Positions 53,427 to 60,044 of a DNA stretch of 64,000 nucleotides are shown here, piece by piece. The translations under genes were made by a program, and so were the position numbers. The DNA comes from Moheibacter stercoris (GTDB lineage Bacteria; Bacteroidota; Bacteroidia; Flavobacteriales; Weeksellaceae), in the NCBI RefSeq assembly GCF_040545805.1, contig NZ_JBEPMO010000005.1, positions 1 through 64,000 of the forward strand, given 5' to 3'. Every line of letters starts with the position of its first letter. Positions within the stretch are counted from its first letter, which is position 1. The notes under the pieces were generated by a model. It saw only the letters and a list, made by a program, of their open reading frames with translations. It had not been told where the DNA came from and did not search any database.

Positions 53427-54359
53427 CTAGGATCTATATTTTAATACCAATGCCTTTAAAATTGCCCAAGTTTCGGCATCGATAATTCCATCGTATTTTT
53501 CTGGACGGAAGTGATATTGAAAGGCTTGCAAAACTTTTTGAGTTTGAGGGTCCCAAATTCCTGTTTTTTGAATTTCATAGCCGTATTTCTCTAAATCGGC
53601 TTGAACCGATTGGATGAAACTCATCGAATCTTTTTCAGCATAGGGGAATTGTCCCAAATAGGTTTGTTTGTGGAAATCTTCGTACCATGCACCAATTCTA
53701 TGTTTTTCGTACATATATTTCCAAGGGAATTTCGGTCCTGGATCATGCTTTCTTCCTGGTGCAACATCGGAATGAGCCAATACATTGACAGGGTCAATTT
53801 TGTATCGCGTTATGATATCCTTGCAAAGTTCGGCAACTTTGTCCACTTGTTTTTGTGGGAAATCGTAAAAATAGCGGGTGTCGGTGATGGTTCCATCGGC
53901 ATTTGTGTTAAATGTTCCGGTGTAACCTTGGTTCACGATTTCAATTCCAATTGAAGAAAAATTCAAGTTATTGATCCCTTTCCAGAAACTTGCTCCTGCA
54001 TGCCAAGAACGTTTGGATTCATCGACCAACAAATAAATGGAATCTGAACCATCATTGGGAATTAAATAATGCGAGCTGACTTCCTGTTGTGTCAAAACTT
54101 TCATGGATAGAGAATCATTTAACGCGGTATAGTGAAGAATTAAGAATCGTACGCGATCATCTTGTCCTTTTGCTGGATATTTAGATGTTGAGATATGAAA
54201 GTTGTCTAGTTTCGCCATACGAACCGATTCATACCTATCTGTGGTTTGGTTAATAATGACGGTATCTCGTACAACCTGCTTGATCACTTTTGGGGGTTGC
54301 GATGCGCAAGAACTGATGATAAAAACGACCAAAAGGCCGATGTAGTAAGAAAATTTCAC
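53427..54359 (-). CDS. N-acetylmuramoyl-L-alanine amidase (AmiD type), lipoprotein
   Basis: The 310-residue protein has a lipoprotein signal with lipobox ISSC (Cys18). The Amidase_2 domain (about 70-230) shows zinc ligands in LILHYTALND (His) and VLAHSDVAPGRKHDPGP (His and Asp), with IGIEIVNQG as the catalytic Glu motif. A C-terminal PG_binding_1 domain (about 240-305) follows, with LQAFQYHFRPEKYDG. It cleaves the amide between the glycan and the stem peptide, probably on recycled or released muropeptides. The start codon is GTG at 54359; no usable ATG lies upstream. Confidence 0.93.
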   Translation of the reverse strand: MKFSYYIGLLVVFIISSCASQPPKVIKQVVRDTVIINQTTDRYESVRMAKLDNFHISTSKYPAKGQDDRVRFLILHYTALNDSLSMKVLTQQEVSSHYLIPNDGSDSIYLLVDESKRSWHAGASFWKGINNLNFSSIGIEIVNQGYTGTFNTNADGTITDTRYFYDFPQKQVDKVAELCKDIITRYKIDPVNVLAHSDVAPGRKHDPGPKFPWKYMYEKHRIGAWYEDFHKQTYLGQFPYAEKDSMSFIQSVQADLEKYGYEIQKTGIWDPQTQKVLQAFQYHFRPEKYDGIIDAETWAILKALVLKYRS

Positions 54360-54442
54360 TTTTTTGAGGATTTAATATTTTGCTGATACAAAAATAGTTA
54401 AAAAGAATTTTACGAAAAAAGTAAAAAAACTTGTCAAAATAT

Positions 54443-54473
54443 TTGCGAAACTTAAATAAACACTATAGTTTTG
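54443..54473 (+). promoter_or_regulatory. Promoter of the Ser-Pro-Arg tRNA cluster
   Basis: TTG at 54443-54445 and TAGTTTTG at 54466-54473, 20 bases apart, fit the flavobacterial consensus, and tRNA-Ser(GCT) starts 45 bases later. Confidence 0.65.
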
Positions 54474-54518
54474 CATCCGCTTTCACAGTATAACTGTTGT
54501 GATCGCAGGAAGACAGGA

Positions 54519-54602
54519 GGAGAGGTGCCAGAGTGGTAATGGAGCAGATTGCTAATCTGTCGACGCGAAAGTGTCGCCAGGGTTCGAGTCCCTGTCTCTC
54601 CG
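54519..54602 (+). tRNA. tRNA-Ser(GCT)
   Basis: Acceptor GGAGAGG pairs with TCTCTCC (54595-54601) with a G-U pair. The anticodon loop TTGCTAA has GCT at 54551-54553, and a long variable arm (CGACGCGAAAGTGTCG) marks a class II tRNA. Confidence 0.96.
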
Positions 54603-54616
54603 CAACTTGAAATACT

Positions 54617-54691
54617 CGGGGTGTAGCGTAGCCCGGTCATCGCGCCTGGTTTGGGACCAGGAGGTCGCAGGTTCGAATCCTGCCACCCCGA
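54617..54691 (+). tRNA. tRNA-Pro(TGG)
   Basis: Acceptor CGGGGTG pairs with CACCCCG (54684-54690). Anticodon TGG is at 54652-54654 in the loop TTTGGGA, and T arm GCAGGTTCGAATCCTGC is intact. Confidence 0.97.
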
Positions 54692-54698
54692 CTTTTTT

Positions 54699-54748
54699 AA
54701 TCTCAAAATTTCAAGTAACATTTGTGAAACGAATTTTGAGATTTTTAT
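54699..54748. terminator. Intrinsic terminator after tRNA-Pro
   Basis: Perfect 12-bp arms AATCTCAAAATT (54699-54710) and AATTTTGAGATT (54732-54743) followed by T residues. The loop of 21 bases is long, but the hairpin is clear. Confidence 0.7.
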
Positions 54749-54788
54749 TTGATTCTAATCCCAATAGAATCAAGAAATAAAATATCCA

Positions 54789-54862
54789 GGTCGCGTAGCT
54801 CAGCTGGATAGAGCATCTGCCTTCTAAGCAGACGGTCAGGGGTTCGAATCCCTTCGCGATCA
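54789..54862 (+). tRNA. tRNA-Arg(TCT)
   Basis: Acceptor GGTCGCG pairs with CGCGATC (one G-U). Anticodon TCT is at 54823-54825 between TCTGC and GCAGA. D arm and T arm are intact. It is the parent of the two decayed copies downstream. Confidence 0.96.
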
Positions 54863-54865
54863 CAG

Positions 54866-54895
54866 AAAAGCCACCATACGGTGGCTTTTTTGTTT
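54866..54895 (+). terminator. Intrinsic terminator after tRNA-Arg
   Basis: AAAAGCCACC-ATAC-GGTGGCTTTT followed by Ts. A degenerate copy of it occurs at 55001-55030. Confidence 0.9.
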
Positions 54896-54926
54896 TTATT
54901 TCTTTTCATATTTCTTTAAAACATAT

Positions 54927-55000
54927 CTGGATAGTGCATCCCGACTTTTTGTCGGGACGGTCAGGGGTTCTCCCGATAGTTATCGGGACTTCGCGATCAC
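54927..55000 (+). pseudogene. Decayed tRNA-Arg copy with both arms replaced by palindromes
   Basis: It aligns with tRNA-Arg from CTGGATAG onward (54804 in the parent). The anticodon arm TCTGC-CTTCTAA-GCAGA is replaced by TCCCGAC-TTTTT-GTCGGGA (54939-54957), and the T arm is replaced by TCCCGATA-GT-TATCGGGA (54971-54988). The pieces on either side (CGGTCAGGGGTTC and CTTCGCGATCACA) are intact. The 5' acceptor half is missing. It cannot work as a tRNA. Confidence 0.85.
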
Positions 55001-55030
55001 AAAAAAGTCACCTTTCCGGTGGCTTTTTTG
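55001..55030 (+). terminator. Degenerate duplicate of the tRNA-Arg terminator
   Basis: AAAAAAGTCACC-TTTC-CGGTGGCTTTTTT matches the terminator at 54866 with a few changes, showing that tRNA and terminator were duplicated as one unit. Confidence 0.8.
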
Positions 55031-55087
55031 TTTTTCCATAGTTTCGTATTCCTCTTTTACATTTTTAATCATAATTTTAATTGAATA

Positions 55088-55152
55088 AGCTCAGCTGAAT
55101 ATAGCATTCCGAACTTTAGTCGGGACGGTCAAGGATTCTCCCGATAGCTATC
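55088..55152 (+). pseudogene. Third, more decayed tRNA-Arg copy
   Basis: AGCTCAGCTG, TATAGCAT, CGGTCAAGGATTC are recognisable. The anticodon arm is replaced by TTCCGAACTTTAGTCGGGA (55107-55125), and the T arm begins as TCCCGATAGCTATC (55139-55152) and is then cut by the following CCCCGCT repeat. Confidence 0.75.
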
Positions 55153-55204
55153 CCCGCTCCCGCACTCCCGAAGCGTCGGGAGCATCCTGTGGTTTAAGAT
55201 ATAC
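55152..55204 (+). repeat. Palindromic repeat family B, copy 1 (with nested family A)
   Basis: CCCCGCTCCCGCAC (55152-55165), nested CTCCCGA-AGCG-TCGGGAG (55165-55182), then GCATCCTGTGG and the tail TTTAAGATATAC. Compared with unnested copies, the loop GATT is replaced by the nested palindrome. Confidence 0.8.
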
Positions 55205-55213
55205 AAATCTCCG

Positions 55214-55249
55214 CCCCCCCGCTGCCATACGATTGCATCGTGTGGCTTA
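55214..55249 (+). repeat. Palindromic repeat family B, copy 2
   Basis: CCCCCCGCTGCCATACGA then TTGCATCGTGTGGC and a TTAAGAT tail, with inner pairing ACGAT/ATCGT. The 74 bases after it are homologous to those after copy 4. Confidence 0.8.
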
Positions 55250-55323
55250 AGATTAAACCAAGAAACCTTCCTTTCATTGAATAATTGAATTACATATTAA
55301 AGCTTCAGATTTGTTCTTAAATT

Positions 55324-55376
55324 CCCCCCGCTGCCGCACTCCCGAAGCGTCGGGAGTATCGTGTGGATAAAGATAT
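55324..55376 (+). repeat. Palindromic repeat family B, copy 3 (with nested family A)
   Basis: CCCCCCGCTGCCGCAC, nested CTCCCGA-AGCG-TCGGGAG (55339-55356), then TATCGTGTGG and AAAGATATAC. Confidence 0.8.
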
Positions 55377-55382
55377 ACATGC

Positions 55383-55430
55383 CTCCGCTACCGCACTTCC
55401 GAAGCATCGGGATTTCGTTTGGTTTAAGAA
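55383..55430 (+). repeat. Palindromic repeat family B, copy 4 (with nested family A)
   Basis: CTCCGCTACCGCAC, nested TTCCGA-AGCA-TCGGGA (55397-55412), then TTTCGTTTGGTTTAAG. The most degenerate copy. About 70 bases after it, up to TTCTTAAATTC, match those after copy 2, so the array repeats in larger units. Confidence 0.7.
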
Positions 55431-55559
55431 AAAACCAAAAAGCCTTCCATTGATTTAATTATCAAAATAAATAATTCAGTTTCTAATTAATTCTTAAATT
55501 CATCATTAATAAACTTAAAACCAAAATGCTAAAATTGTGTTCTTTAAAAGTATTAAAAG

Positions 55560-55598
55560 CCACACGATACACTTCGTTAATCGTGCGGGAGCGGGGGG
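55560..55598 (-). repeat. Palindromic repeat family B, copy 5 (inverted)
   Basis: On the minus strand it reads CCCCCCGCTCCCGCACGAT, an 11-base loop and ATCGTGTGG. It is the only copy in reverse orientation and sits at the 5' break of the following truncated gene. Confidence 0.8.
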
Positions 55599-55754
55599 AT
55601 TAATATAATAAATAGGACTTTTAGTGTTGGGAGAAGAAATAATGTACTAAATAAAAATTATTCGGGTACATTAGGAATCATTAATTTCAATGTGACGGGT
55701 GAATATAAAGGTGAAAATTTTACAGCAGGAACACTAAATATAATAAAAAAATGA
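55581..55754 (+). pseudogene. C-terminal remnant of an unknown gene, coupled to the next ORF
   Basis: This frame is open from a TAA at 55578 to a TGA at 55752-55754, about 57 codons. It contains RTFSVGRRNN and GIINFNVTGEYKGENFTAG and has no start codon; its first ten codons are repeat sequence. It appears to be the tail of a longer protein cut by repeat copy 5. The TGA overlaps the next ATG (ATGA at 55751), so the genes were translationally coupled. No family is recognised; a polymorphic toxin tail is a guess from the Rhs context. Confidence 0.55.
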
Positions 55755-56362
55755 CAATGAAATTTTTAATTTTAATATATATTCTATTACCAATTATTGG
55801 ATTTGGTCAAATCATAAATGAAGATGTCATATATGTTGGAAAAGAAAAAGTCGAAAATAATAAATTTTACGTAGGTCTATTGTTATACGAAATATGTCCA
55901 GGAGTAACTAGTATTAGTTGTTCTAGAGATATATCTATTTTATATGATGAAACTTTAAAAATAAATGATTTCGTAAGTAACAAAGGTATTTTAAGTTATA
56001 AGCTAAACGATAAAGATACATTAGTCCTATACGTTAATTTTTTAGGCAAGAGTGACGGTTTTTGGGCAAAGAATTTTCAAATAAAAAATATCAGTAATTT
56101 AAAGTATAACATTAAAAAAAGAATTGACATAAATAAAAAGATTAGTTATCAAAAATTGCAATTTAAAACATCGGAAATATTAGTATATAAAATCAAGGTT
56201 GAATTTCTAAACCGTGAACTTTTTTCCAGAAATATTGAAGTTGCAACTGAATCCACATATGTGACAGTTTATGTAATTGGAGGTGAAAGAAAGGAAATGT
56301 TAGGAAACAAAACATCCATTCATGAAACAGAACATATTAACGAATTAAATAAAAGGGGGTAA
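55751..56362 (+). CDS. Unknown exported orphan protein in the repeat block
   Basis: The 203-residue protein has a signal peptide (about 1-19, IIGFGQ) and then a soluble domain rich in Lys, Asn and Ile with two Cys (ICPGVTSISCSR), which might form a disulfide. No family is recognised. Its codon use is strikingly AT-rich compared with neighbours. It overlaps the stop of the upstream remnant by four bases and ends just before repeat copy 6. Position beside a broken Rhs gene makes an immunity role possible but unproven. Confidence 0.7.
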   Translation: MTMKFLILIYILLPIIGFGQIINEDVIYVGKEKVENNKFYVGLLLYEICPGVTSISCSRDISILYDETLKINDFVSNKGILSYKLNDKDTLVLYVNFLGKSDGFWAKNFQIKNISNLKYNIKKRIDINKKISYQKLQFKTSEILVYKIKVEFLNRELFSRNIEVATESTYVTVYVIGGERKEMLGNKTSIHETEHINELNKRG

Positions 56363-56368
56363 AGGGTA

Positions 56369-56397
56369 CCCCCGCGTCCGCACGATTACGTCGTGTG
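56369..56397 (+). repeat. Palindromic repeat family B, copy 6
   Basis: CCCCCGCGTCCGCACGA, TTACG, TCGTGTG. It borders the 5' end of the Rhs remnant. Confidence 0.75.
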
Positions 56398-56398
56398 A

Positions 56399-56849
56399 TT
56401 GTATGAAACAGGAACAAAAGATGATTATACCTATGATGCAAATGATTTTCGAGTAAATGACTTTGAGAAAGTTATTTACGAAGAAACCGAGCGAAGCTCC
56501 ATGATCTCCGATTTAAACAAAGGAATTTCCGAAATTAAATATAATCACCTAAATTTACCTACAGAGATTAGTTGGGCCGGAAGTTCAAATAAGATAAGAT
56601 ATGTTTATCCCGAAAGCTATCGGGACAGCAGGTCAAAAAGTTAAAAAGACAGTGGTGGACGGCTCTACAACGAAAATAGTAGATTATTTAGATGGTTTTC
56701 AAACCGAGGAACGAGGTTCGCGAATACCCGTTGGAGCGATAGCGACACAACTAAGCAACAATGAGCAATATGCAGGAGAAGTTTTACAATTCTTCCCGCA
56801 TCCGGAAGGTTACGTCAAAGCAACACCAGGAACTGCTTCGATTAATTCT
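56399..56849 (+). pseudogene. Broken Rhs/YD-repeat gene fragment
   Basis: The pieces match the end of flavobacterial Rhs cores: DDYTYDAN, MISDLNKGISEIKYNHLNLP, KIRYVY, then in another frame AGQKVKKTVVDGSTTKIVDYL, DGFQ and EVLQFFPHPEGYVKATPG. A TCCCGA...TCGGGA palindrome (56608-56625) replaces the expected DAA codons and shifts the frame. Extra in-frame stretches interrupt YDAN-GN and DGFQ-EN, and repeat copies 6 and 7 cut both ends. No intact toxin tail is present. It cannot encode a working Rhs protein. Confidence 0.82.
56608..56625. repeat. Family A palindrome inside the Rhs fragment
   Basis: TCCCGA-AAGCTA-TCGGGA. It joins TATGTTTA to CAGCAGGTCAAAAAG, where a normal Rhs gene would read on in frame through codons for YDAAGQK. 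Confidence 0.8.
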
Positions 56850-56893
56850 CCCCCCGCTGCCGCACGATTGCATCGTGTGGTCTAAGATATACA
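56850..56893 (+). repeat. Palindromic repeat family B, copy 7
   Basis: CCCCCCGCTGCCGCACGAT, TGC, ATCGTGTGGTC and the tail TAAGATATAC: the least altered copy, without a nested palindrome. It ends the Rhs fragment. Confidence 0.8.
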
Positions 56894-56980
56894 AGCCACT
56901 TCTTTTACGGAGTGGTTTTCTTACTTATAAGCTAGTCGAGTTTTAGCATCGCGGATAAGCGCATCGAGGTTGTAAAGGAT

Positions 56981-57010
56981 CCCCGCTCCCGCACGATTGT
57001 ATCGTGTGGT
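56981..57010 (+). repeat. Palindromic repeat family B, copy 8
   Basis: CCCCGCTCCCGCACGAT, TGT, ATCGTGTGGT. The last copy in the block. Between copies 7 and 8 there is only AT-rich sequence and a weak hairpin (AGCCACT/AGTGGTT at 56894-56917). Confidence 0.78.
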
Positions 57011-57316
57011 AAAAAATAAACAGAAAGCCACTAGTTTTTGGTTTTTTAATAGTACTTCTTTTGTCTTAATTTTCTTTTTTGGTCATAACTATAGCAACCT
57101 CTTGTTTTAGGTCGTAGCAATAACAGGTCATGAAAAATTGAATGCAATAGAAAATAAAAAAGGGATCAAAGGGTCTCCCTTGCAAGTGCAAATTAGACCG
57201 GTCACGGGGTAATTTGCTAACTTGCAACCCTCACACTACATCATTTTGAGTTTCCCGAGTTCGTCCTGATTTAATCATTCCATCTAACAATTTATTGATA
57301 TAAAATATCATAAAAA
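57011..57316. other. Gene-free region before the pdhC terminator
   Basis: No open frame with family features. An imperfect inverted repeat lies at 57180-57195 (TTGCAAGTGCAAATTA) and 57210-57227 (TAATTTGCTAACTTGCAA) around GACCGGTCACGGGG. Nothing else is recognisable. Confidence 0.55.
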
Positions 57317-57344
57317 AAATCCGAAGACATTTATCTTCGGATTT
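57317..57344 (-). terminator. Terminator of pdhC
   Basis: AAATCCGAAGA (57317-57327) and TCTTCGGATTT (57334-57344), with an A-run on the plus strand left side that becomes the T-run for minus-strand transcripts. Confidence 0.85.
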
Positions 57345-57366
57345 CTATTTTTAAAGCTTTTTGAGC

Positions 57367-58983
57367 TTATACAAACATCGTAATTGGATTTTCAAGGTAC
57401 ATCACCAAAGTTTGTAAGAATTGCGCTCCCGTAGCTCCGTCTACGGTTCTATGGTCACAAGCCATACTTAACTTCATCGTGTTCCCAATCAGAATCTGAC
57501 TGTTTTTTACAATCGGTTTTTCAATAATCGCACCTACCGACAAAATACAAGAGTTCGGTTGGTTGATGATCGAGGTGAACGATTCAATTCCAAACATTCC
57601 CAAATTGGAAACAGAGAAGGTACTTCCTTCCATTTCGTCTGCTTTCAATTTTCTATCGCGTGCACGTTTTGCCAAATCTTTGACTTCACCTGAAATTTCT
57701 CCGAACGATTTGAAATCGGCATTTTTCACAACTGGAACCAACAATCCGTCTTCTACAGCAACAGCCACCCCAATGTTGATATCTCCATGGATAATCGTTT
57801 CTTCTCCTTTCCAAGAAGAATTCACATTCGGATGTTTTCTCAATGCCAAAGCACAAGCTTTTACAATGATGTCATTGAACGAAATCTTAGTTTCCGGATA
57901 CATGGTATTGATTTGTGTACGCGCTTCCATACAAGAATCCATATTTACTTCCACATTCAAATAATAATGAGGAGCGGTAAATTTGGATTCAGAAAGACGT
58001 TTGGCAATAACTTTTCTCATTTGAGAATTCGCAACCGTTTTGCTTTCTGCTTTCACATAAGCCTGAGCTGCTGAACTAGCAGCGGCAGTAGGCGTATAAT
58101 TTTCAATATCTTTTTTGATAATTCTTCCGCCATCACCCGAACCTTGAACACGACTAATGTCGATTCCTTTTTCTTTTGCTAATGATTTCGCTAGAGGAGA
58201 AGCAAAAACTCTTTCTCCCGTTGCTTTTGGTGTTTCTACTTTTGGTTCTTCCTTAGCTGGAGCAGCTTCAGGAGCTTTTTCAACTTTTGGCTCTTCTTTT
58301 TTCTCAGCTTTAGGAGCAGCCGCAGCTTTTGCTTTTGGCTTTCCACCTGTTAATCCTGAAACATCTGTTCCTTCTGGACCTATAATCGCTAATACTGTAT
58401 CTACGGGAGCTGATTTTCCTTCTTCTGCACCAATATATAATAAAGTTCCGTCATATTCACTTTCGAATTCTTGAACGGCTTTATCGGTTTCAATTTCGGC
58501 TAAAATATCACCTTCCGAAACTTTGTCTCCAACATTTTTATGCCATTTTGCAACCGTTCCTTCTTCCATCGTATCGCTTAAGCGCGGCATAGAAATAACG
58601 TTTACGCCTTCTGGGATTTCAGCAGAGGTAGTTTCTTCTGTTTCTTCAGCAATTTCTTCTGATTCTACATTTTCCAAAGGATCGGCTTCAGATTCCAAAG
58701 AATCATCTGCTTTTGCCTCATCGGATTCAGTTGAAACTTCTTCACCTTCTTCACCGATAATAGCCAAAACGCTATCAACTTTCGCTGTTTTTCCTTCCTC
58801 TACACCTTGAACAAGTAGAATTCCGTCATATTCGCTTTCAAATTCTTGAATGGCTTTATCCGTTTCGATTTCAGCTAAAATATCGCCTTCCGAAACTTTA
58901 TCTCCAACATTTTTGTGCCATTTGACAACTGTTCCTTCTTCCATTGTGTCGCTCAATCGCGGCATTGTGATCTTGTGCGCCAT
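57367..58983 (-). CDS. pdhC: Pyruvate dehydrogenase E2, dihydrolipoyl acetyltransferase
   Basis: The 538-residue protein has two near-identical lipoyl domains (about 1-80 and 130-210) with lipoylated Lys in ETDKAIQEFES and ETDKAVQEFES, an Ala/Pro/Glu/Lys-rich linker, a subunit-binding domain (ASPLAKSLAKEKGIDI, near 270) and a catalytic domain ending DHRTVDGATGAQFL. It forms the acetyl-CoA-producing core of the complex. It lies three bases downstream of pdhA. The E1-beta and E3 genes are not in the window. Confidence 0.96.
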   Translation of the reverse strand: MAHKITMPRLSDTMEEGTVVKWHKNVGDKVSEGDILAEIETDKAIQEFESEYDGILLVQGVEEGKTAKVDSVLAIIGEEGEEVSTESDEAKADDSLESEADPLENVESEEIAEETEETTSAEIPEGVNVISMPRLSDTMEEGTVAKWHKNVGDKVSEGDILAEIETDKAVQEFESEYDGTLLYIGAEEGKSAPVDTVLAIIGPEGTDVSGLTGGKPKAKAAAAPKAEKKEEPKVEKAPEAAPAKEEPKVETPKATGERVFASPLAKSLAKEKGIDISRVQGSGDGGRIIKKDIENYTPTAAASSAAQAYVKAESKTVANSQMRKVIAKRLSESKFTAPHYYLNVEVNMDSCMEARTQINTMYPETKISFNDIIVKACALALRKHPNVNSSWKGEETIIHGDINIGVAVAVEDGLLVPVVKNADFKSFGEISGEVKDLAKRARDRKLKADEMEGSTFSVSNLGMFGIESFTSIINQPNSCILSVGAIIEKPIVKNSQILIGNTMKLSMACDHRTVDGATGAQFLQTLVMYLENPITMFV

Positions 58984-58986
58984 AGT

Positions 58987-59991
58987 TTAGTTGTTTTCGT
59001 ATTTATCAATAAACGGATAATCTTGCTGAGAATAGGTATATTTATACATGGTATCAGGTGAAGGATAAGCTGAGTCCTCTGCGAATTTTTCACAAGCTTC
59101 AACATCGGCTTTTACTTCTTCCATGATTTTGTCCAATTCTTCTTGCGTCGCATATTTGTTTTCCAAAATAGCATGTTGAACAGCTAAAATTGGATCTTCA
59201 TTTTTGTATTGTTCTACTTCTTCTTTGGTACGATAAGGTTCTGCATCGGACATAGAGTGACCTCTAAAACGATAGGTTCTGATGTCCAAGAAAGTAGGTC
59301 CGTCTCCGCGTCTTGCTCTTTCGACTGCTTCATAAGCAGCTTCTGCAACTTTGACAGGATCCATTCCATCTACCACAAATGAAGGCATTTCATATCCTAA
59401 ACCTAATTTGTACAAATCCAAATGGTTGGCAGTTCTTGCAACTGAAGTTCCCATAGCATATTGGTTGTTTTCACAAACAAAAACCACTGGTAATTTCCAG
59501 TTCATAGCCATGTTAAAGGTTTCGTGCAAGGTTCCTTGACGAGCTGCACCATCACCAAATAAACAAATAGTCACACCATCGCGGTTGTTGAACTTGTCTC
59601 CAAATGCAATTCCTGCTCCCAATGGAATTTGGCCACCAACGATACCATGTCCACCATAAAATTTATGGTCTTTGCTGAAAACGTGCATAGAACCTCCCAA
59701 TCCGTTAGAAGTTCCTGTTTCTTTCCCACAAAGTTCTGCCATGATACGTTTTGGATCAACTCCCATAGCCATAGGCCAAACGTGACAACGATATGCGGTT
59801 ACAACACTGTCTTTTCCAGGCTGCATTGCATGTAGAAATCCAGCAGGCAAAGCTTCTTGTCCATTGTATAAATGTAAGAATCCGCGAATTTTTTGTTTCA
59901 AATATAGAGAACGGCATTTATCTTCAAATCTTCTCCAGAAGTTCATGTCTCGGTACCACTGAAGGTAGGTTTCTTTTGTTATCTTTTCCAT
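58987..59991 (-). CDS. pdhA: Pyruvate dehydrogenase E1 alpha subunit
   Basis: The 334-residue protein has the alpha-type thiamine diphosphate motif GDGAARQGTLHETFNMAMNW, GGSMHVFSKDHKFYGGHGIVG and the phosphorylation-loop-like YRFRGHSMSD region. It needs a beta subunit, not encoded here. ATG 59991 (MEKITKETYLQWYR) is preferred to an upstream non-ATG start. pdhA and pdhC follow cdd on the same strand. Confidence 0.95.
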   Translation of the reverse strand: MEKITKETYLQWYRDMNFWRRFEDKCRSLYLKQKIRGFLHLYNGQEALPAGFLHAMQPGKDSVVTAYRCHVWPMAMGVDPKRIMAELCGKETGTSNGLGGSMHVFSKDHKFYGGHGIVGGQIPLGAGIAFGDKFNNRDGVTICLFGDGAARQGTLHETFNMAMNWKLPVVFVCENNQYAMGTSVARTANHLDLYKLGLGYEMPSFVVDGMDPVKVAEAAYEAVERARRGDGPTFLDIRTYRFRGHSMSDAEPYRTKEEVEQYKNEDPILAVQHAILENKYATQEELDKIMEEVKADVEACEKFAEDSAYPSPDTMYKYTYSQQDYPFIDKYENN

Positions 59992-60044
59992 AAAAGCTAT
60001 CGTGAATGGCAAATTTAAACGTAATAATTTAGTTGTGCAAACCT

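Noticed and set aside
55152..55430. Possible CRISPR array in the repeat block
   Set aside because: The repeats are palindromes of varying length and orientation with homologous, not unique, spacers, and no cas genes are present.
56601..56885. Separate gene downstream of the Rhs frame
   Set aside because: Its sequence continues the Rhs core in another frame after the palindrome, and its end is family B repeat; it is one broken gene.
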